Below are positions 34,710-46,841 of a DNA stretch of 64,000 nucleotides, piece by piece; positions within the stretch are counted from its first letter, which is position 1; the number at the start of each line of letters is the position of its first letter. Below the pieces are notes generated by a model, which did not search any database, was not told the DNA's origin, and saw only the letters and a program-made list of their open reading frames with translations. The stretch is from Salminus brasiliensis (Eukaryota; Chordata; Actinopteri; Characiformes; Bryconidae): assembly GCF_030463535.1 (NCBI RefSeq), contig NC_132881.1:5872026-5936025 (forward strand). The letters are read 5' to 3'. The translations under genes were made by a program, and so were the position numbers.

Positions 34710-35660
34710 AGACTCCTAACTCTACATTCTCCTACCTCCACAGTGGGATTAAACTGTACGCTACTCTGTAGAAGTGTAAATAGGTGGTTAAACCATCCTA
34801 ACGGCCACATAAAGCCATAAACGGTATCAGGGTCACATTTGCGTTTGAAGATATATCTTTAGTGTCCGATTCACCTGTCATTACTGGCTCATAAATTCTG
34901 ACAGAGATGGCATTTTTCAGATACTTTGCTCTGGTCATAAATCCCATAAGGCATTGCCATTAGCACAGTGTTGACATGGGGCATGTGATGCTGACGGATG
35001 GGGCTTCGAGCGTGACACAAAGCAACAGTTGGGCCAGTTGAGAAACTATAGGCAGAAGGGGTGAACGGTAGCTCTGCTGTAAAAGACCCACTTCTGGCTT
35101 CTTTAGAGGATCGCTGTATACCTGTATACTAAGGAACCTGTATATTTAAGGACTAGGCCACATCATTGTCCCCTAAATGTTACTGATGCATATAAAAGGC
35201 TGACCTGCAGAATTCCTCAGTGGGCCTTAACAAAAACACACAGGGCAACCCCCCCTCTTCATGTCCTCAGAACTACCCCCCACATTATCATGCTATAATC
35301 TCTGCTCTTATATGCTAAAGTGGCCCAGACGGGACCTATATTTATGACCTCTGTGATAAAGGAAGCAGCTGTGAAAGGGGACTGATTGTATATTGTGAGG
35401 AGAAAAGATCTACAATGCTGATACTTGAACAAACACTTTGTGAAGACCAGGTCAAACTCTGGAGCAGAAATGTTGCTTGTGTTTAAGCAAGTATTTCATC
35501 CCCCTGACATGGTGGTCTGCTGTTAGAAGCTGTTCTGTGACATAAAGTTCTGATTAAAAAAGAGGCCTTTGAGGGATCCACAGAGTGAAGGTTCACCAGT
35601 CCACCACATGGAGAGCTCTGCGTTCAACTGGTCTGCATTGGGGGGTCAATGGAAGGAACT
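34710..35660. other. Intergenic sequence
   Basis: No gene or repeat recognised by eye. Confidence 0.3.
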
Positions 35661-35670
35661 CTGAGCACTA

Positions 35671-35878
35671 CATTTATGACGCTCTTATCCAGAGCGACTT
35701 ACAAGGTTACTCATATTACAGAGGTGGACCAATGTAGTGTCAGGAGTCTTGCCCAAGGACTCTTATTGGTGTAGCGCTGCATAGTCACCCAGGCCGGGAA
35801 TCGAACCCCAGTCTCCAACATGATGTGGGAGCTCAGTGGCTGGCAGCGGTGTTATCTGTTGCGCCACACCAACCACCA
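35671..35878 (-). mobile_element. SINE (GTAAGTCGCTCTGG tail family), minus strand
   Basis: ACATTTATGACGCTCTTATC, CAGAGCGACTTACAAGG, AGGAGTCTTGCCCAAGGACT and TAGTCACCCAGGCCGGGAAT match the family at 25405-25628. Confidence 0.8.
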
Positions 35879-36054
35879 ATGCCGATTCACAGATGCCGTG
35901 TACATTTACATTTATGGCCACTACATGTGGCGCAAATCTACCACTGGTCATTATTCAAGAAGGCCTATCTAAAGAGTGAAGTATGAAAAACTAAGTAGCA
36001 TGGGACAGACCTCACTTTTCAGCAGGACTCTGTTGACTAGTTATTCGGATGCAT

Positions 36055-36545
36055 ATACAAAAGAGACCACCCTACACGATCAGTTCCTTTGGTTTCACTA
36101 TTTATAGGCAATGTGTTTTGGGAAATGAACAACATTTGGACCTAAATTTCCCCTAAATTCCAAATATAAATATTGATATTTAGAGCATTTATTTGCAGAA
36201 ATGATAACTGCCCAAACACAACTGCTCAAATAATGCAAATAAATTATAATAATTATAATGTAAAGAAGTTATTATTCAGATTTGAACAACACAGTACTAA
36301 TATTTGAACTTTGAGAGCACTCAGAAATCACTATATTGTGAAATAACTGGTGAAATAACCTTGTCTGCCAATCACAGCTCTCATGTCTTGGCCGGCTCTC
36401 CACTAGTCTTTATGCCATTCATAGTCTGTAGATTCAGCTTGGTTTTATGAAATGTCTGGAATAAAACGTCTGCCAGACACGTAGAGATGCAAATTAAAAA
36501 TAATAATAATAATAAAGTGGTCTCTTATTTTTTCCAGAGCTGTAT
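36055..36545. mobile_element. MITE with AAGAGACCAC termini
   Basis: The left end has AAAAGAGACCACCCTACACG. The right end, reading on the minus strand GCTCTGGAAAAAATAAGAGA then CCACT, is its inverted partner. The interior words (AATCACAGCTCTCATGTCTT, CTAGTCTTTATGCCATTC) are typical of this common fish element. No coding capacity. Confidence 0.75.
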
Positions 36546-37127
36546 TTCTGCCTATTTCACTGTCTTTGCATCTGTTTACCAGACATTTTAGCAACCATTA
36601 CATCTAGCCCCTCGATCAGTTACAGTTAACCTCATTTATCCTCTTGAGAGCCACGAAAAAGGTTTTGATATCCAGAATTTTTTGGATTATTTAAGTATTG
36701 TGTTTTAAAAATGTCCTTGTTGTTTATTTGTTAGCATATGTCTCTTGTAGTGGACATCACAACTTACTTGAGCTCCAAATGTATAGGTCATGTAATGGTA
36801 TAAAATTCACTTTAATGCCATAAACATTAAAATCTGTTAGATGAAGGAAACACAGCTGAACATTAAAATGCTTCCTTCAGAGATCAGCACCTCCCGCTGG
36901 TTGGTGTGTCCTATTTTTGCTCATTTGGAGTAGCCAAAAAGTGTAGCCTCTCGTCTTGGTGCTTGTGGCCAGTGGTGTCCTGCAAAGTATTTTCCTCCAC
37001 AACAAGGTTAAATAGAGAGAAATAAATCAGCAGGGTCAATGGTTTGCCAAGTCAGGCTTCTAACTGACATGTGTCCTGCATGTGAGTGTATGTAAATAAA
37101 TCAAATAAGAAGGGAAGGGAAGAGGCT

Positions 37128-37302
37128 GGGGTTCGATTCCAGAACCCCAGTCAGTCCGGTCTGGGTGACTTTGCTGTGCTACACCAATAAGAGTCCTTGG
37201 GCAAGACTCCTAACACTTCATTGGCCCACCTCTGTAATATGAGTTACCCTGGAAGTCGCTCTGGAAAAGTGCATCAGCTAAATGCCGTAAATGTAAATGT
37301 GT
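37128..37302 (+). mobile_element. SINE (GTAAGTCGCTCTGG tail family), plus strand
   Basis: GGGGTTCGATTCCAGAACCC (B-box-like head), GTCTGGGTGACTTTGCTGTG, AATAAGAGTCCTTGGGCAAG, GAAGTCGCTCTGG and the tail AAATGCCGTAAATGTAAATG are present in order. Confidence 0.85.
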
Positions 37303-38315
37303 GGTGCAACCTGTTCAGATGTAGTAATGCAAAATTTTGAACGGATGCACAGCTGGTGCAACTGAGCCCAGAGCTCTAGCTTACGCATTGCTTTTTGAGC
37401 CATAATGCACGGTGGCTGTCCAAGTTCTTAGAAAGCTGATAGGTCCTCCTCTGACCTTTCAACTTTGGGCTCTACAGTCTAGCCCACGTCCACCTCATCT
37501 CCTGACAGCTCCACCCCTGACTTCTACCACTTCCACAATTCTGAGTACCACATTTGGCTCCTTAAAAGTCAAAAGAACTGGTAAACACATGTAAACATCG
37601 TAGGACAAGTACAGGTTCTCCAAAACATTAGGTCCAAGAACCATTGGGAAACTTCATTTTCCAGTGTTAACAGAACTGATCCAGATAAATACCTTTTCAT
37701 GGATGTCCTGCATCGACGCCCTCGTGAAATTCTTCAACCTATGAACCAGTAAACACTCTAATTAAACCGGTTAAAGTCCTCTCATATAGATGACTCTCCT
37801 ATATGACTGCGTGTCTTATAGAATGAGGCTCTTTGCGGATCGTTGTAAATCACTGAGCGTATGGCTCTCCTTCACTTGCGTTTATGACCAAAGAGTTGGC
37901 GATTAAAGTGAGAGTGGCTTGGCCTCAATACAGCCAAACCTGTCTGTTCAGTCACTTCTTTTGTTAAGACTGGAAATCCCTGAGGCTGTGCGGGTCGGGG
38001 ATTTGCACATGAAGGCCCCAGTGGAAAGGAAAGGAAGGGTGGGCCAGTCTTTGAAGTGACCAGAGCATTGGTGGGGGAATCACCTACATTCCAGATGGTT
38101 GAAGATGGAAGCATATTCTGCCAAGAAAACCAATTTCATGGACATTTCTGCCGTTCCCAATTCTGGAAGCCTAAAGCGTCCTCTGCATATGGTCTTATAC
38201 AAACGTTTGGGCACCTATTTCTTAATTGTAGCAATTATTAAAATTTATATATTTATGAAATTTTATATAAATAAAATAATATTCTGAACAGATTTTAAAA
38301 CACACACATTTGTTC
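37303..38315. other. Intergenic sequence
   Basis: No features recognised; it becomes AT-rich after 38230. Confidence 0.3.
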
Positions 38316-38319
38316 TGTC

Positions 38320-38910
38320 TAGTTGGATTTTTTTGCCTCTAGTTTTGACAGTTTTAGATCGAGGGACTGTAATGACCATTTCAAAAGCTACAGCTTGTGT
38401 CTTCGTAGGTTGTCCATGGTGGTTCTGAGACATGCTTTGGATGATTATCCTGTTGCAGAGGCCATCCCCTGTTCAGCTTCAGTTTTTCACACAGATGGTT
38501 TGCCATTTGTATTCAGGATTTGCTGCTATTTTGTGGAATCCATTCGTTCTTCCATCTGTGCAGTGTTGTCAATGCCACTGGAAGCAACGCAACTCCCACA
38601 CTTCACAGTTGGCAAGGTATGCTTTTCATTAAAAGCAGTTTCTTTTTCTCCAAATGTTCCTTTGGTGCTGATTGTCGACAAACAGTCTCAGTTTAACTTC
38701 ATCGGTCCACAGCACTTGTTTCCAGGACTCATCTGGCTTCTATAGAAGTTCTGTGGCCGAACGTCAAACACACGTTTATGGTATGGTCACAGTTAACGTT
38801 TCCTTTATATGATTCCACCATAAAGTGTATGTTTGTGCAAACAGTGCTGTACAGTGGAATGATGCACCACCCTCTTGGCTTTGACGCTGGACTGGGTTAC
38901 TTGGGTCTAA
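38320..38910 (-). pseudogene. Tc1-like transposase pseudogene (minus strand)
   Basis: The minus strand encodes VLWTDEVKLRLF and RNIWRKK near 38640-38720 (the first catalytic Asp region) and QQDNHPKHVSE near 38430-38460 (the second). Stops and frameshifts lie between them. The 140-codon + frame at 38323-38745 is antisense to this and is not a gene. Confidence 0.82.
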
Positions 38911-38989
38911 TATATATAGTTTTATTAGATTTATTAGATTATTAGATTTTTTATTTAAGTTGTGGTGGAGATCTGACACATTTCAGACC

Positions 38990-39835
38990 AGGGTTATGCA
39001 GAAATACCGAAATCAGTCCACAGTGGACTGTTCAGCAAACATTTCATTAGAGCATGAGCAAGACTTTTGTCCTTGCTAAGCTAAAGGTGGATGGAAAATC
39101 CCCATAATTTAGGCTTAGTTGTGGAGTTTTTAATATAGTTTATGAGTAGTAACAAGCTTTTCTTTCAATATTGTGGGAAAGCGCATATTTCAAACCCACC
39201 AGAGATGCCATGATGAGTAATCCAGACAGAAGAGGAGAACAGTTGACAAGCAGCAACAGCATCTGTCAAGACGGCAGGCCATCTGTAGAGCAGGCACACA
39301 CAGATTCAGATAACGCTTTACTGTAGCGCAGAGATAAAACACATCAGGGGGCGGCAAATGTTACCAGGATCCACATCCCGTCCTATCAGTTTAGATCAGG
39401 TATGCTATTATGTTAGAAAGTAGGCTGAGGCGTGACTATCAGCGTTATTAGCTCATACTGTAGAACTGCTATAATCCAAACCCACTTGCTCTTACCTCAT
39501 TTTTCAGCTGCATGGTGTTGTGATGATTATATATCCTTTTAAATGCTCTTTACTGGAAATACAAGAAGATTAAAACATAGTTAATGTACTACAGAAGGTT
39601 CTTCAGAAGATAAGTAACAATAAAAAATAATAAAAACATTATATAAAATAAAATGTTATAAACATACACAAAATAAACAATATACATAAATCAATATGTT
39701 GTATAAATAAACAGTATAGTTGCCAAAAAATTATAACACCATATATATAACACTTTTATATATTTTATATATAATATATATATATTTTTATAATATTATA
39801 AAAATATTTTATATAAAATTATAGAACATTATATA
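38990..39835. other. AT-rich intergenic sequence
   Basis: Nothing coding. It is strongly AT-biased from 39590 (many ATATAAA words). Confidence 0.35.
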
Positions 39836-39839
39836 TTGT

Positions 39840-39925
39840 CGATGTCAAATAAAAAATCTCACAGCAACTTTCCAGGAAATTTTGTTCCATATTGTCATTT
39901 TGAAGAATTTCTATTGGTCTATCCA
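39840..39925 (+). repeat. Dispersed repeat (TTTCTATTGGTC family), copy 1
   Basis: GTCATTTTGAAGAATTTCTA-TTGGTCTATCCAT recurs at 50390-50540 (TTTTGGAGCATTTCTATTGG) and inverted at 41110-41240 (CCAATAGGAATGCTCCAAAA). Confidence 0.6.
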
Positions 39926-39987
39926 TCCATTTAGATCACAAGTATATCAAATATATATATAAAAAAATACAAAAAATGAAAGAAAAA

Positions 39988-39992
<5 letters not shown>

Positions 39993-40058
<66 letters not shown>
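39993..40058. repeat. (TA)n microsatellite
   Basis: A pure TA dinucleotide run of about 66 bases; further shorter TA runs are at about 40305-40340. The 93-codon minus frame crossing it is an artefact. Confidence 0.97.
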
Positions 40059-40061
<3 letters not shown>

Positions 40062-40074
40062 ACCTACAAGTAAG

Positions 40075-40260
40075 AAGGGATTCACTTAAATACCAGCAAA
40101 TTCTGGAGGCAAACACCTCCACACCATCTGTAAACAAGCTGAAGACAAAAAGAGTATGACTTCTACAGCAGGATAATGATAACCCCGCAAATGAACACAC
40201 CTCAAAATCCACAATGGTCTACCTCAAGAGCTGCAAGCTGAAGGTTTCCCTTCAGTGCAC
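40075..40260 (+). pseudogene. Tc1-like transposase fragment
   Basis: TACAGCAGGATAATGATAAC gives QQDND, followed by a TSKSTMVYLKSCKLKV-like stretch; upstream KYQQILEANTSTPSVNKLK corresponds to the family's REILEEN.LPS segment. Only this portion remains, next to the TA array. Confidence 0.7.
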
Positions 40261-40344
40261 AGACATATAATTATCTAACATAAACATGACATATTATACA
40301 TTATAATATATATATATACACAGTATATATATATATATATAAAG

Positions 40345-41100
40345 ATCGATTTTTTTTTTGTTCGGGTGTTTTTCGTGACTTTAAGGCTTGTGTAATTCCT
40401 GCTTTATTGCCTGGTGAAATTCACAGGAGGCTTTCCCCTCAGTCCTGCACTAAACTGTTTGCCTCAGCTAATGTCGGGTCTCGCCCCATAATCACTCGCT
40501 GCCGTTCTGAAAACACACTGCAGCTGAGATAGCATTTAGTCAGTTTTGCTACATTAAATCAAATCTCCCCAAGCAGCAGATGCAGAGTCGACGGTTGTAT
40601 GTTCACGCAACTAGCGGTAGCATAAACACCCTAAACACGGCTCGGGTGGAGACGGTAGTGCTTCAGCGCGCTGAGTCTCTCCATCGTCATTTGCAGAAGC
40701 TAATGTTAGGAGGATTAGAGTTCATACTGTATATACTTAGCATTTGCCCACACACACACAAGTAGCATTCATTTTCCCATGAAACTCAAAGTAAACAGTA
40801 ATCCTCAGAGATGGTGGTGGGGTGGCGTCAAATCGTCTGCTCTGAGCTTCTCCTGGCAGCAGGCCACTCCTTGTTCACCTGTGCACACAGGTGCCAGCCT
40901 GATGAGGACAGACACCAACAGCAAACAAACGGGGGAAAGACAGGAAACACTGCGGCCACCTTAGAGCGTATCCGTGAGGATGGGCATTAACTGCAAACAG
41001 GTGGCCCAGTAGCGCATGCTATCTGTTCAGACAGAGTATAGTGTATTGCCTTTAACTGAAACGGTCAGAGAAACTGAGATCATTGATTAATATGGACAGC
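40345..41100. other. Intergenic sequence
   Basis: Nothing recognised; the short + frames at 40580-40964 have no support. Confidence 0.3.
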
Positions 41101-41109
41101 CTGTGGCAA

Positions 41110-41240
41110 CTTCTTGTATCTCCATTTTTGCCACTTTTGACAGTGGTGTCAGAATTTCATGATGCTGGCCAATAGGAATGCTCCAAAATGACTGGGAATC
41201 AGACCTTTTGACCTTGACTTCCATTGAAAGCTATGAAGGT
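41110..41240 (-). repeat. Dispersed repeat (TTTCTATTGGTC family), inverted copy
   Basis: CTTGTATCTCCATTTTTGCC and GGCCAATAGGAATGCTCCAA are the reverse complement of phrases at 50390-50540. Confidence 0.6.
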
Positions 41241-41486
41241 CTTTTTTTATGACTGTAACGTTGCCTATTTGGGGGGTACAAGGTTTGTTGTGTGACATTG
41301 ATGAAATGAATGTGTTCTCTATTACCATACAGTCTATGCAAAACGGGTTGTTAAAGTACTGGTAACGATAGAGAAACCCTTCTCGGAGCTATACAGAACC
41401 ACCTTTTAAAAAAATACATCTACAGAAGGTTTTCCACCAAGGCCAGGAGCGTCTTTACCCAGTCAGAGCTCTGTTTATGCATGCTA

Positions 41487-41990
41487 CGGGCCCTATTGTA
41501 GTGTGTCCATACAACAGGAAAAGTATGCCATGCACTGCTCAAAGCGCACAAAAGTCATGTACTAAGTCTCTTAATTAATTATGGGTGTGTTTTGGGCATA
41601 ACGTGCAGTAATAAACCAATCAGCGCGTCACTCGCCGTTCCCTTTAAGAGCCAGGTGCGGTCTGATTTATACGAGCGTCGGGCTGCACGCGCCTGTTTTG
41701 ACAATTCACTGCCAAGATAGCAACGAACGTCTGACTGTTGACGTCTGCCTAGGCTGTTTTCAGTCAGTGGAGCATCCTGTGTTTTCCATTACCCAGATAG
41801 CAACACGCCAGAAATGTACCTGAACACCCCTCATATCGAGACCACCGTGCTCATCTGCGTAGATATATTCACAGGCACCATTGGATTTAAACTATGCAGG
41901 TGGACAGCGTGAAAACAGACTGTTGGCGGGGTGTAAGATAGCAATAGCATTGCGACGCGCCTTGTGCAGAGTGTATGATAGAGCCCTAAG
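41487..41990. mobile_element. hAT-like MITE
   Basis: The left end GGGCCCTATTGTAGTGTGTC and the right end, reading TTAGGGCTCTATCATACACT on the minus strand, form inverted termini. The interior is relatively GC-rich (CAATCAGCGCGTCACTCGCC) without an open frame. Assignment to hAT rests on the GGGCYCTAT terminus only. Confidence 0.6.
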
Positions 41991-41999
41991 GGTTCACTG

Positions 42000-43685
42000 A
42001 TTTCTATGTAGAACCATTGAAGAACCCCTAGTCATTTAGATAGCAGGGGTGCACTTCTATCTAAACATCTGTCTGCAATTTCTAACAGAGACAGCACTGT
42101 TCCAGACCCACAGCACGAGACTGTTGTGTGCACTGGTCTGCAGCCGTGAGACATAATCACCACATGGATCTCAGAGTCAGACTCACAACAACATCTTTTA
42201 GAAGACCAGTCTCTTGACTCTGAGCCACAGGGTTGGGTTAATCATAAGCTCATTCCTGTGCTATCTTGTTTCTACTACAGGCAATATGATGATATCCTTA
42301 TCGACATAGATGATGTCATGGTATGCTTTTCTAGGAGTATCATGGGAATATGATATTTTATGTTTCCAAATAGATTCTTCTTCTTTTTGTTGATGATTAT
42401 TATGATCACAAAGCAGTGGGGAACCCTCAGGGCCTTCTAGACCTTCAGAAAAGGCTTACTATTTCCTGAGATCTGCATTTTTGACTTCAGACCAACAGAA
42501 TCTTGTTATTCATGGCATACAGACACAGGCCAAGCCAAGCTCACCCACTGATTAGGCCTTCAGAAGCCGGACTGAAGTTTAACCATCAACATAATAAGGA
42601 ACTGACAGAGGAACCAACCAGTCGTGTTTTGATGGTTGGACCAATTTTGTGACAAATGTCACTGTAGGCCTCCTAAAGTCCTATATCCTTCACTGGCTGG
42701 AAATGAACAGTATGAACAGTAATCTAGCCACACTAAAAACTGCTGGGTTGTTTCTTCTACCCAAACTCTGAGTTGAGCCTGTTGGGTCCTTTTACTGGGA
42801 TATGTCCACAATGCTGGATAGTTTTGGGGTACTTTTATGTAGCTCAGCTGCTGGATACTGACTGTGGTCAATAAAAAGCCAGCTAATAGGTTAACTATCA
42901 GCATTGAATTTGAACTATATAGGGATTAAGGATTTGCATTGACCAAAACACAAGGCAAAACACAGACAAAAACCAGTCAAAAATATTAGATTTGAAAAAT
43001 TGAGATTTGAGATCAGATTTCATTACAAAACTGATACAAAGGCAGCTGTAAATGAAAGGGATTCGCTCCTTCTGTGTAAAGCAAACTGTTACAGCTAGTG
43101 CTCCAAAAGTGTCACCTCCTACTATAACAGACTGTAAGCAGCTTTTGAGTCATGGGGTTTTCAGTGGACTCTTCACTCTCTGCTCAGGATTTGCAGGCGC
43201 TGGAGAGCCAGAAGGTCAGTAGGATTTTCCTGGGGAAGGTGATCTGACTAGGTTGATCCTGAAGAGCTCAGTTAGCAGTAAACAATACATGAACACTGCC
43301 GTTAAACAGTATTTAGCAGCAAACGTTGACTGAAACAATAGGTGATTAACAGAGAGTAATACCTTTATTGTAGTTGGCTAACATTGGCCTGCCAGCGGAA
43401 GGTACTTAGCTAACCAAGCAAAGTTGTTTAGACTAGCTCAGTAAACTGTTAAATACAGTACACTGTGAAACCTGATGAGCTAACTCAAATGGTTTGAGGA
43501 AACCAATGGGGGTACCCAGTATATGGCAGTATATACATGGTGCCAGGAGCCAATGGGAAGGGTGTGAGTTCTGTTCCTCAAGGCTGCCCAGCCCACACAT
43601 AAGGCACACCCTAAAGGTCACCCACCATATGTCATCAAGACAACCTAATTAGTTGCATCAGTTACATTAACCTAATTATTCCACT
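42000..43685. other. Intergenic sequence with a possible reverse-transcriptase scrap
   Basis: 42282-42350 translates as QYDDILIDIDDVMVCFSRS, reminiscent of the (Y)IDD motif of Gypsy reverse transcriptases, but it is only about 23 codons. Nothing else is recognised. Confidence 0.3.
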
Positions 43686-43689
43686 GAGA

Positions 43690-44235
43690 CATTCACTATG
43701 GGGTATACAGAGGGGGTGTGCCAATTGAATGATGTGCGAGTGTGTAGGGGGTCGGTTTAGTCCTTGTGTGCTGAGGAGTCTGATGGCCTGGGGGCAAAGC
43801 TGTTGCAGATTCTGTTGCTCTGGATGCTCTGCTACGTTCTGCGGAATGGTTGGAGGTGTCCAAAATGCTGGTGGCTTTGGGGTTTGATGGAATGGAGAGC
43901 TGGGAGGGGGAGATGAGCTCTCCTAAGTCTTGCAGGATGTTAAGAAACTCCTGGGCTTTCCTGGCTAAGGAACCGGTGTTGAGGGACCAGGGAGGTTCTC
44001 CACAGATCTTGGTGCTCTTAACAATCTCCTGATTGGTTGGTTCTGCCCCAGTTCGTTAGCCGCTTGGAGGGGGAGATGACCTCTTCTCAGTCTTGCAGGA
44101 AGTCGAGAAACTCCTGGGCTTTCTTGGCTAAGGAGCCTGTGTTGAGGGACCAGGGAGGTTCTCCACAGATCTTGGTGCTCTTAACAATCTCCTGATTGGT
44201 TGGTTCTTCCCCAATTCGTTATCCGCTGGACCTCC
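43690..44235. repeat. Dispersed fish repeat with internal 163-bp tandem duplication
   Basis: GAGGAGTCTGATGGCCTGGG at about 43773 is a familiar teleost repeat phrase. Within it, 43903-44065 is repeated as 44066-44228 (GGGGGAGATGA, GAAACTCCTGGGCTTTC, GGGACCAGGGAGGTTCTCCA, CAATCTCCTGATTGG), offset 163 bases. Confidence 0.85.
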
Positions 44236-44620
44236 CCTCCACTGGCGCCCCGTACTGGTCCCTGTAGCTCCTGCAGTCCATCTGAAAGGTGTGTTATTGG
44301 CTGATTTTGAAATCTCTCTTTCATAAACATATTACATATTCTTCAATTGCAGTAATACACATTCTCAGCTTTGCTGGGAACAGCGCTCAGAGACAGCAGA
44401 ATCAGAGCAGACAAAGAGATAATCCCTATGAGATCTGTGTGCTTTAATCCTGCAATATCCAGGCAAGGAATGGAAGTGGCCTAATGCTGCAGATCTTGTT
44501 CTCACTTAGTGGAGGCTTTGTAGACATGACTGAAACCATGATATCTATCAACGCTGTGTTTTAGCTTGCATGTATGGTTTAAATGGTTTGTACAGAAATG
44601 AATGGAACTGACTTCCCATA
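44236..44620. other. Intergenic sequence
   Basis: No features seen. Confidence 0.3.
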
Positions 44621-44624
44621 TAAC

Positions 44625-44925
44625 ATGCCCAAGTGAGGCCTGTATGAATGGCCCATGGGTCCATGGGTTCCATGTTGGCCCCACATATGGATGCCCAACA
44701 GGTCAGTGATGAGACCAGGAGGGGTTAAACATGGGCCCTGTTTGAGTTGTACACTGCACATGGGGCCTAGATGGGATCCATGTAGACTGTAAAGATGGTG
44801 CCTGTTTGGAAGCCCAATTGGGTCCCAGCAACAACATCTGTACAAACCCACTAAGAGCCCATGCCCACCTGTAACCCACATAGCCCATGTTCCACCCATG
44901 TGAGCCTCACATGAGCATGTTGACT
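44625..44925. repeat. Dispersed repeat (CATGTTGGCCCCACATATGG core), copy 2
   Basis: Same order of phrases as 33355-33650, with GTTGGCCCCACATATGGATG, CACATGGGGCCTAGATGGGA and GGGTCCCAGCAACAACA. The 106-codon minus frame at 44579-44899 is read from this repeat. Confidence 0.8.
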
Positions 44926-45014
44926 GGGTTTATACACAGATCACACATTTGAGGTCAGGACTTTGGTCATTATATGGTTGAAACACACAAACACAGGTTA
45001 TGCTAAAGACATTT

Positions 45015-45180
45015 TCCCCAAAGCCCCAGAGCATGATGCTCCCACCACCATGCTTTACAGTTAGTACAGTGTTCTTGAATTGAACAACTCACCTTAACAC
45101 CTACAAACCTCTTTGTCTCATCTAACCGTGAAATTGTCCTCGAGAAGGCTTTTTCGGTCCATAAGTTCAGCTGCAAACTT
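45015..45180 (-). pseudogene. Tc1-like transposase fragment (minus strand)
   Basis: AGAGCATGATGCTCCCACCA-CCATGCTTTACAG is the reverse complement of the KHGGGSIMLW motif. About 150 further bases are compatible with the upstream part (WTEKAFSRTISR-like). Confidence 0.7.
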
Positions 45181-45194
45181 TAGTTGAGTGAGTT

Positions 45195-45545
45195 CTGAAG
45201 ACCACTGGTTCGAATCTTGGGTCATGCTGCTTGCCATCAGAGTGAGCGCAACTGGCCTTGCTCTCTCAGCGATGGGTTGATGGCACTTTCTCCTCACATC
45301 ATTCCCAGTGTGATGTTGGTCAGTCCTGTAGGCTGTCTGTTAGCTGTTGTATCAGAGCTTTCCTCTGAGCGTGTTGGCTACCTAGTGATGCTGCATCAGT
45401 AGCCGTTTGAAAGGATGTAGTGGCTGGTTTGTGTGTCGGAGGAATTCACATGTGTTGCTAGTGATAGAGGGAGTTCACATGAATGGAGATTGGGTAATCA
45501 GCCTTCCAATTCGGGTAGAAAAATGGGGTGAATAAATTATTAGGT
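45195..45545 (+). mobile_element. tRNA-headed SINE, plus strand
   Basis: GGTTCGAATCTTGGGTCATG (B box), CAACTGGCCTTGCTCTCTCA, CAGTGTGATGTTGGTCAG, GGAGGAATTCACATGTGTTG and a tail GAAAAATGGGGTGAATAAAT match the minus copy at 13182-13523. Confidence 0.82.
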
Positions 45546-46650
45546 CCATATCATGATATGGGACTTTGCACTGAGGCCTTTTAAACCCTGAAGCAACAAG
45601 GAGTTCAGGATCTCCTTACTCCCTGCAAAGTGTTCTACTAAGATCCATGGCAACCTACAATGGGCTTTTCCAGTCTATATTGTTCAAAGAGGCAATACAC
45701 ACACAGCTAAGAGCTGCTGTGGGCTTCCTGTGTAAATGCTTGTTGAATGGCAGTAAATCGTGGGCTCCTGAATGGCTTGATTTATATTAAGGCAATAACT
45801 TTTGCCTTCCAATTCAGATCTCTGCGCTTGATTTGATGGGTCAGTATTTCTCAAGTGCTAAGCTGTGCTTTAGCCAGCAATGCACTAGCACAGTATTTGC
45901 ATGGCTCTAAATAATAGGCACACTAGGTGTTCATCTTGAGTCAAAAGTTAGAGTCCCTCGTAATGGTTTAAGTGGATTTGGTCACCAGGAAAGGGGGTTG
46001 TATTTATAGCAGCTGGCTAAGAGAAGGCCTTTATGTAGGTATGCTAATCCTGCCTGGTGTTGCATGTTTCTGCCTGCCAAGGGCTAGCTCTGCCCTGACA
46101 GGATTGCAAAGGCATGATAGCGGCTAAGTGTGAAAGGTAGTGAACCCTGAAGCCCAGAGCTGCCAGCCTACAATGCCACTGTGCTACCTTAATAAGGGCC
46201 AATTCACACGTCAACATGAGGGCAGTTTTGAGTCATGCTGAAGAGCAGGCTAAATAAACATGTGGTCAATTATGAGAGGCTGTCCATGCTAACTGATTAG
46301 CATGACAAACATTTGTTTTAATTCCAGTCTATACTGGGGTGCTTATGTGGTTTCTTTGTCCTTAGCTAAATTTGTAATTAGAAGTGGATACACAGTTGAG
46401 TTGTACCCCTGACTACTTATTACTTAGTTAGCTTATTATTTATTAGCCCAGTCTACTAAGTTATTAGGAGTGTCTCAGCTCAGATTAAGCATGATATGGG
46501 ACAACATATCATATCAGAGGTCAGTCCTAAAGGCCCAGTATCATATGGCCAACAAATGTTACAAATGGGCCTCTAGGATAAAAAACAAACAAGGAAACAA
46601 ACACTCCCTACAACTTTGGTAAACTGCATGCCATCAAAACAGCTGACTCT
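45546..46650. other. Intergenic sequence
   Basis: Nothing recognised. 46655-46745 has GGTTCTTC/GAAACCTCTTGG words of the fish 'GGTTCTT' MITE family. Confidence 0.3.
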
Positions 46651-46841
46651 ACACTGGTAAAAGTATAAGAATGTTGAGGAACTTATGGAGGTTCTTCAAT
46701 ATGAAACTGTGGAGAAACCTCTTGGGGTTTTTAGAAGAAGGTATTTGGCACCAAGACTGGCCATGCATCCCATAGGTAAGCAGCACTCAGGTACATGGCC
46801 ATCCAAGTGATGTAACAGGACTTATCAAACCAGGCGACCTT

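Noticed and set aside
38323-38745. 140-codon + strand open frame
   Set aside because: It is antisense to a decayed Tc1 transposase whose motifs (VLWTDEVK, QQDNHPKH) read on the minus strand.
44579-44899. 106-codon minus frame
   Set aside because: It comes from the dispersed CATGTTGGCCCCACATATGG repeat, also present at 33.4 kb.
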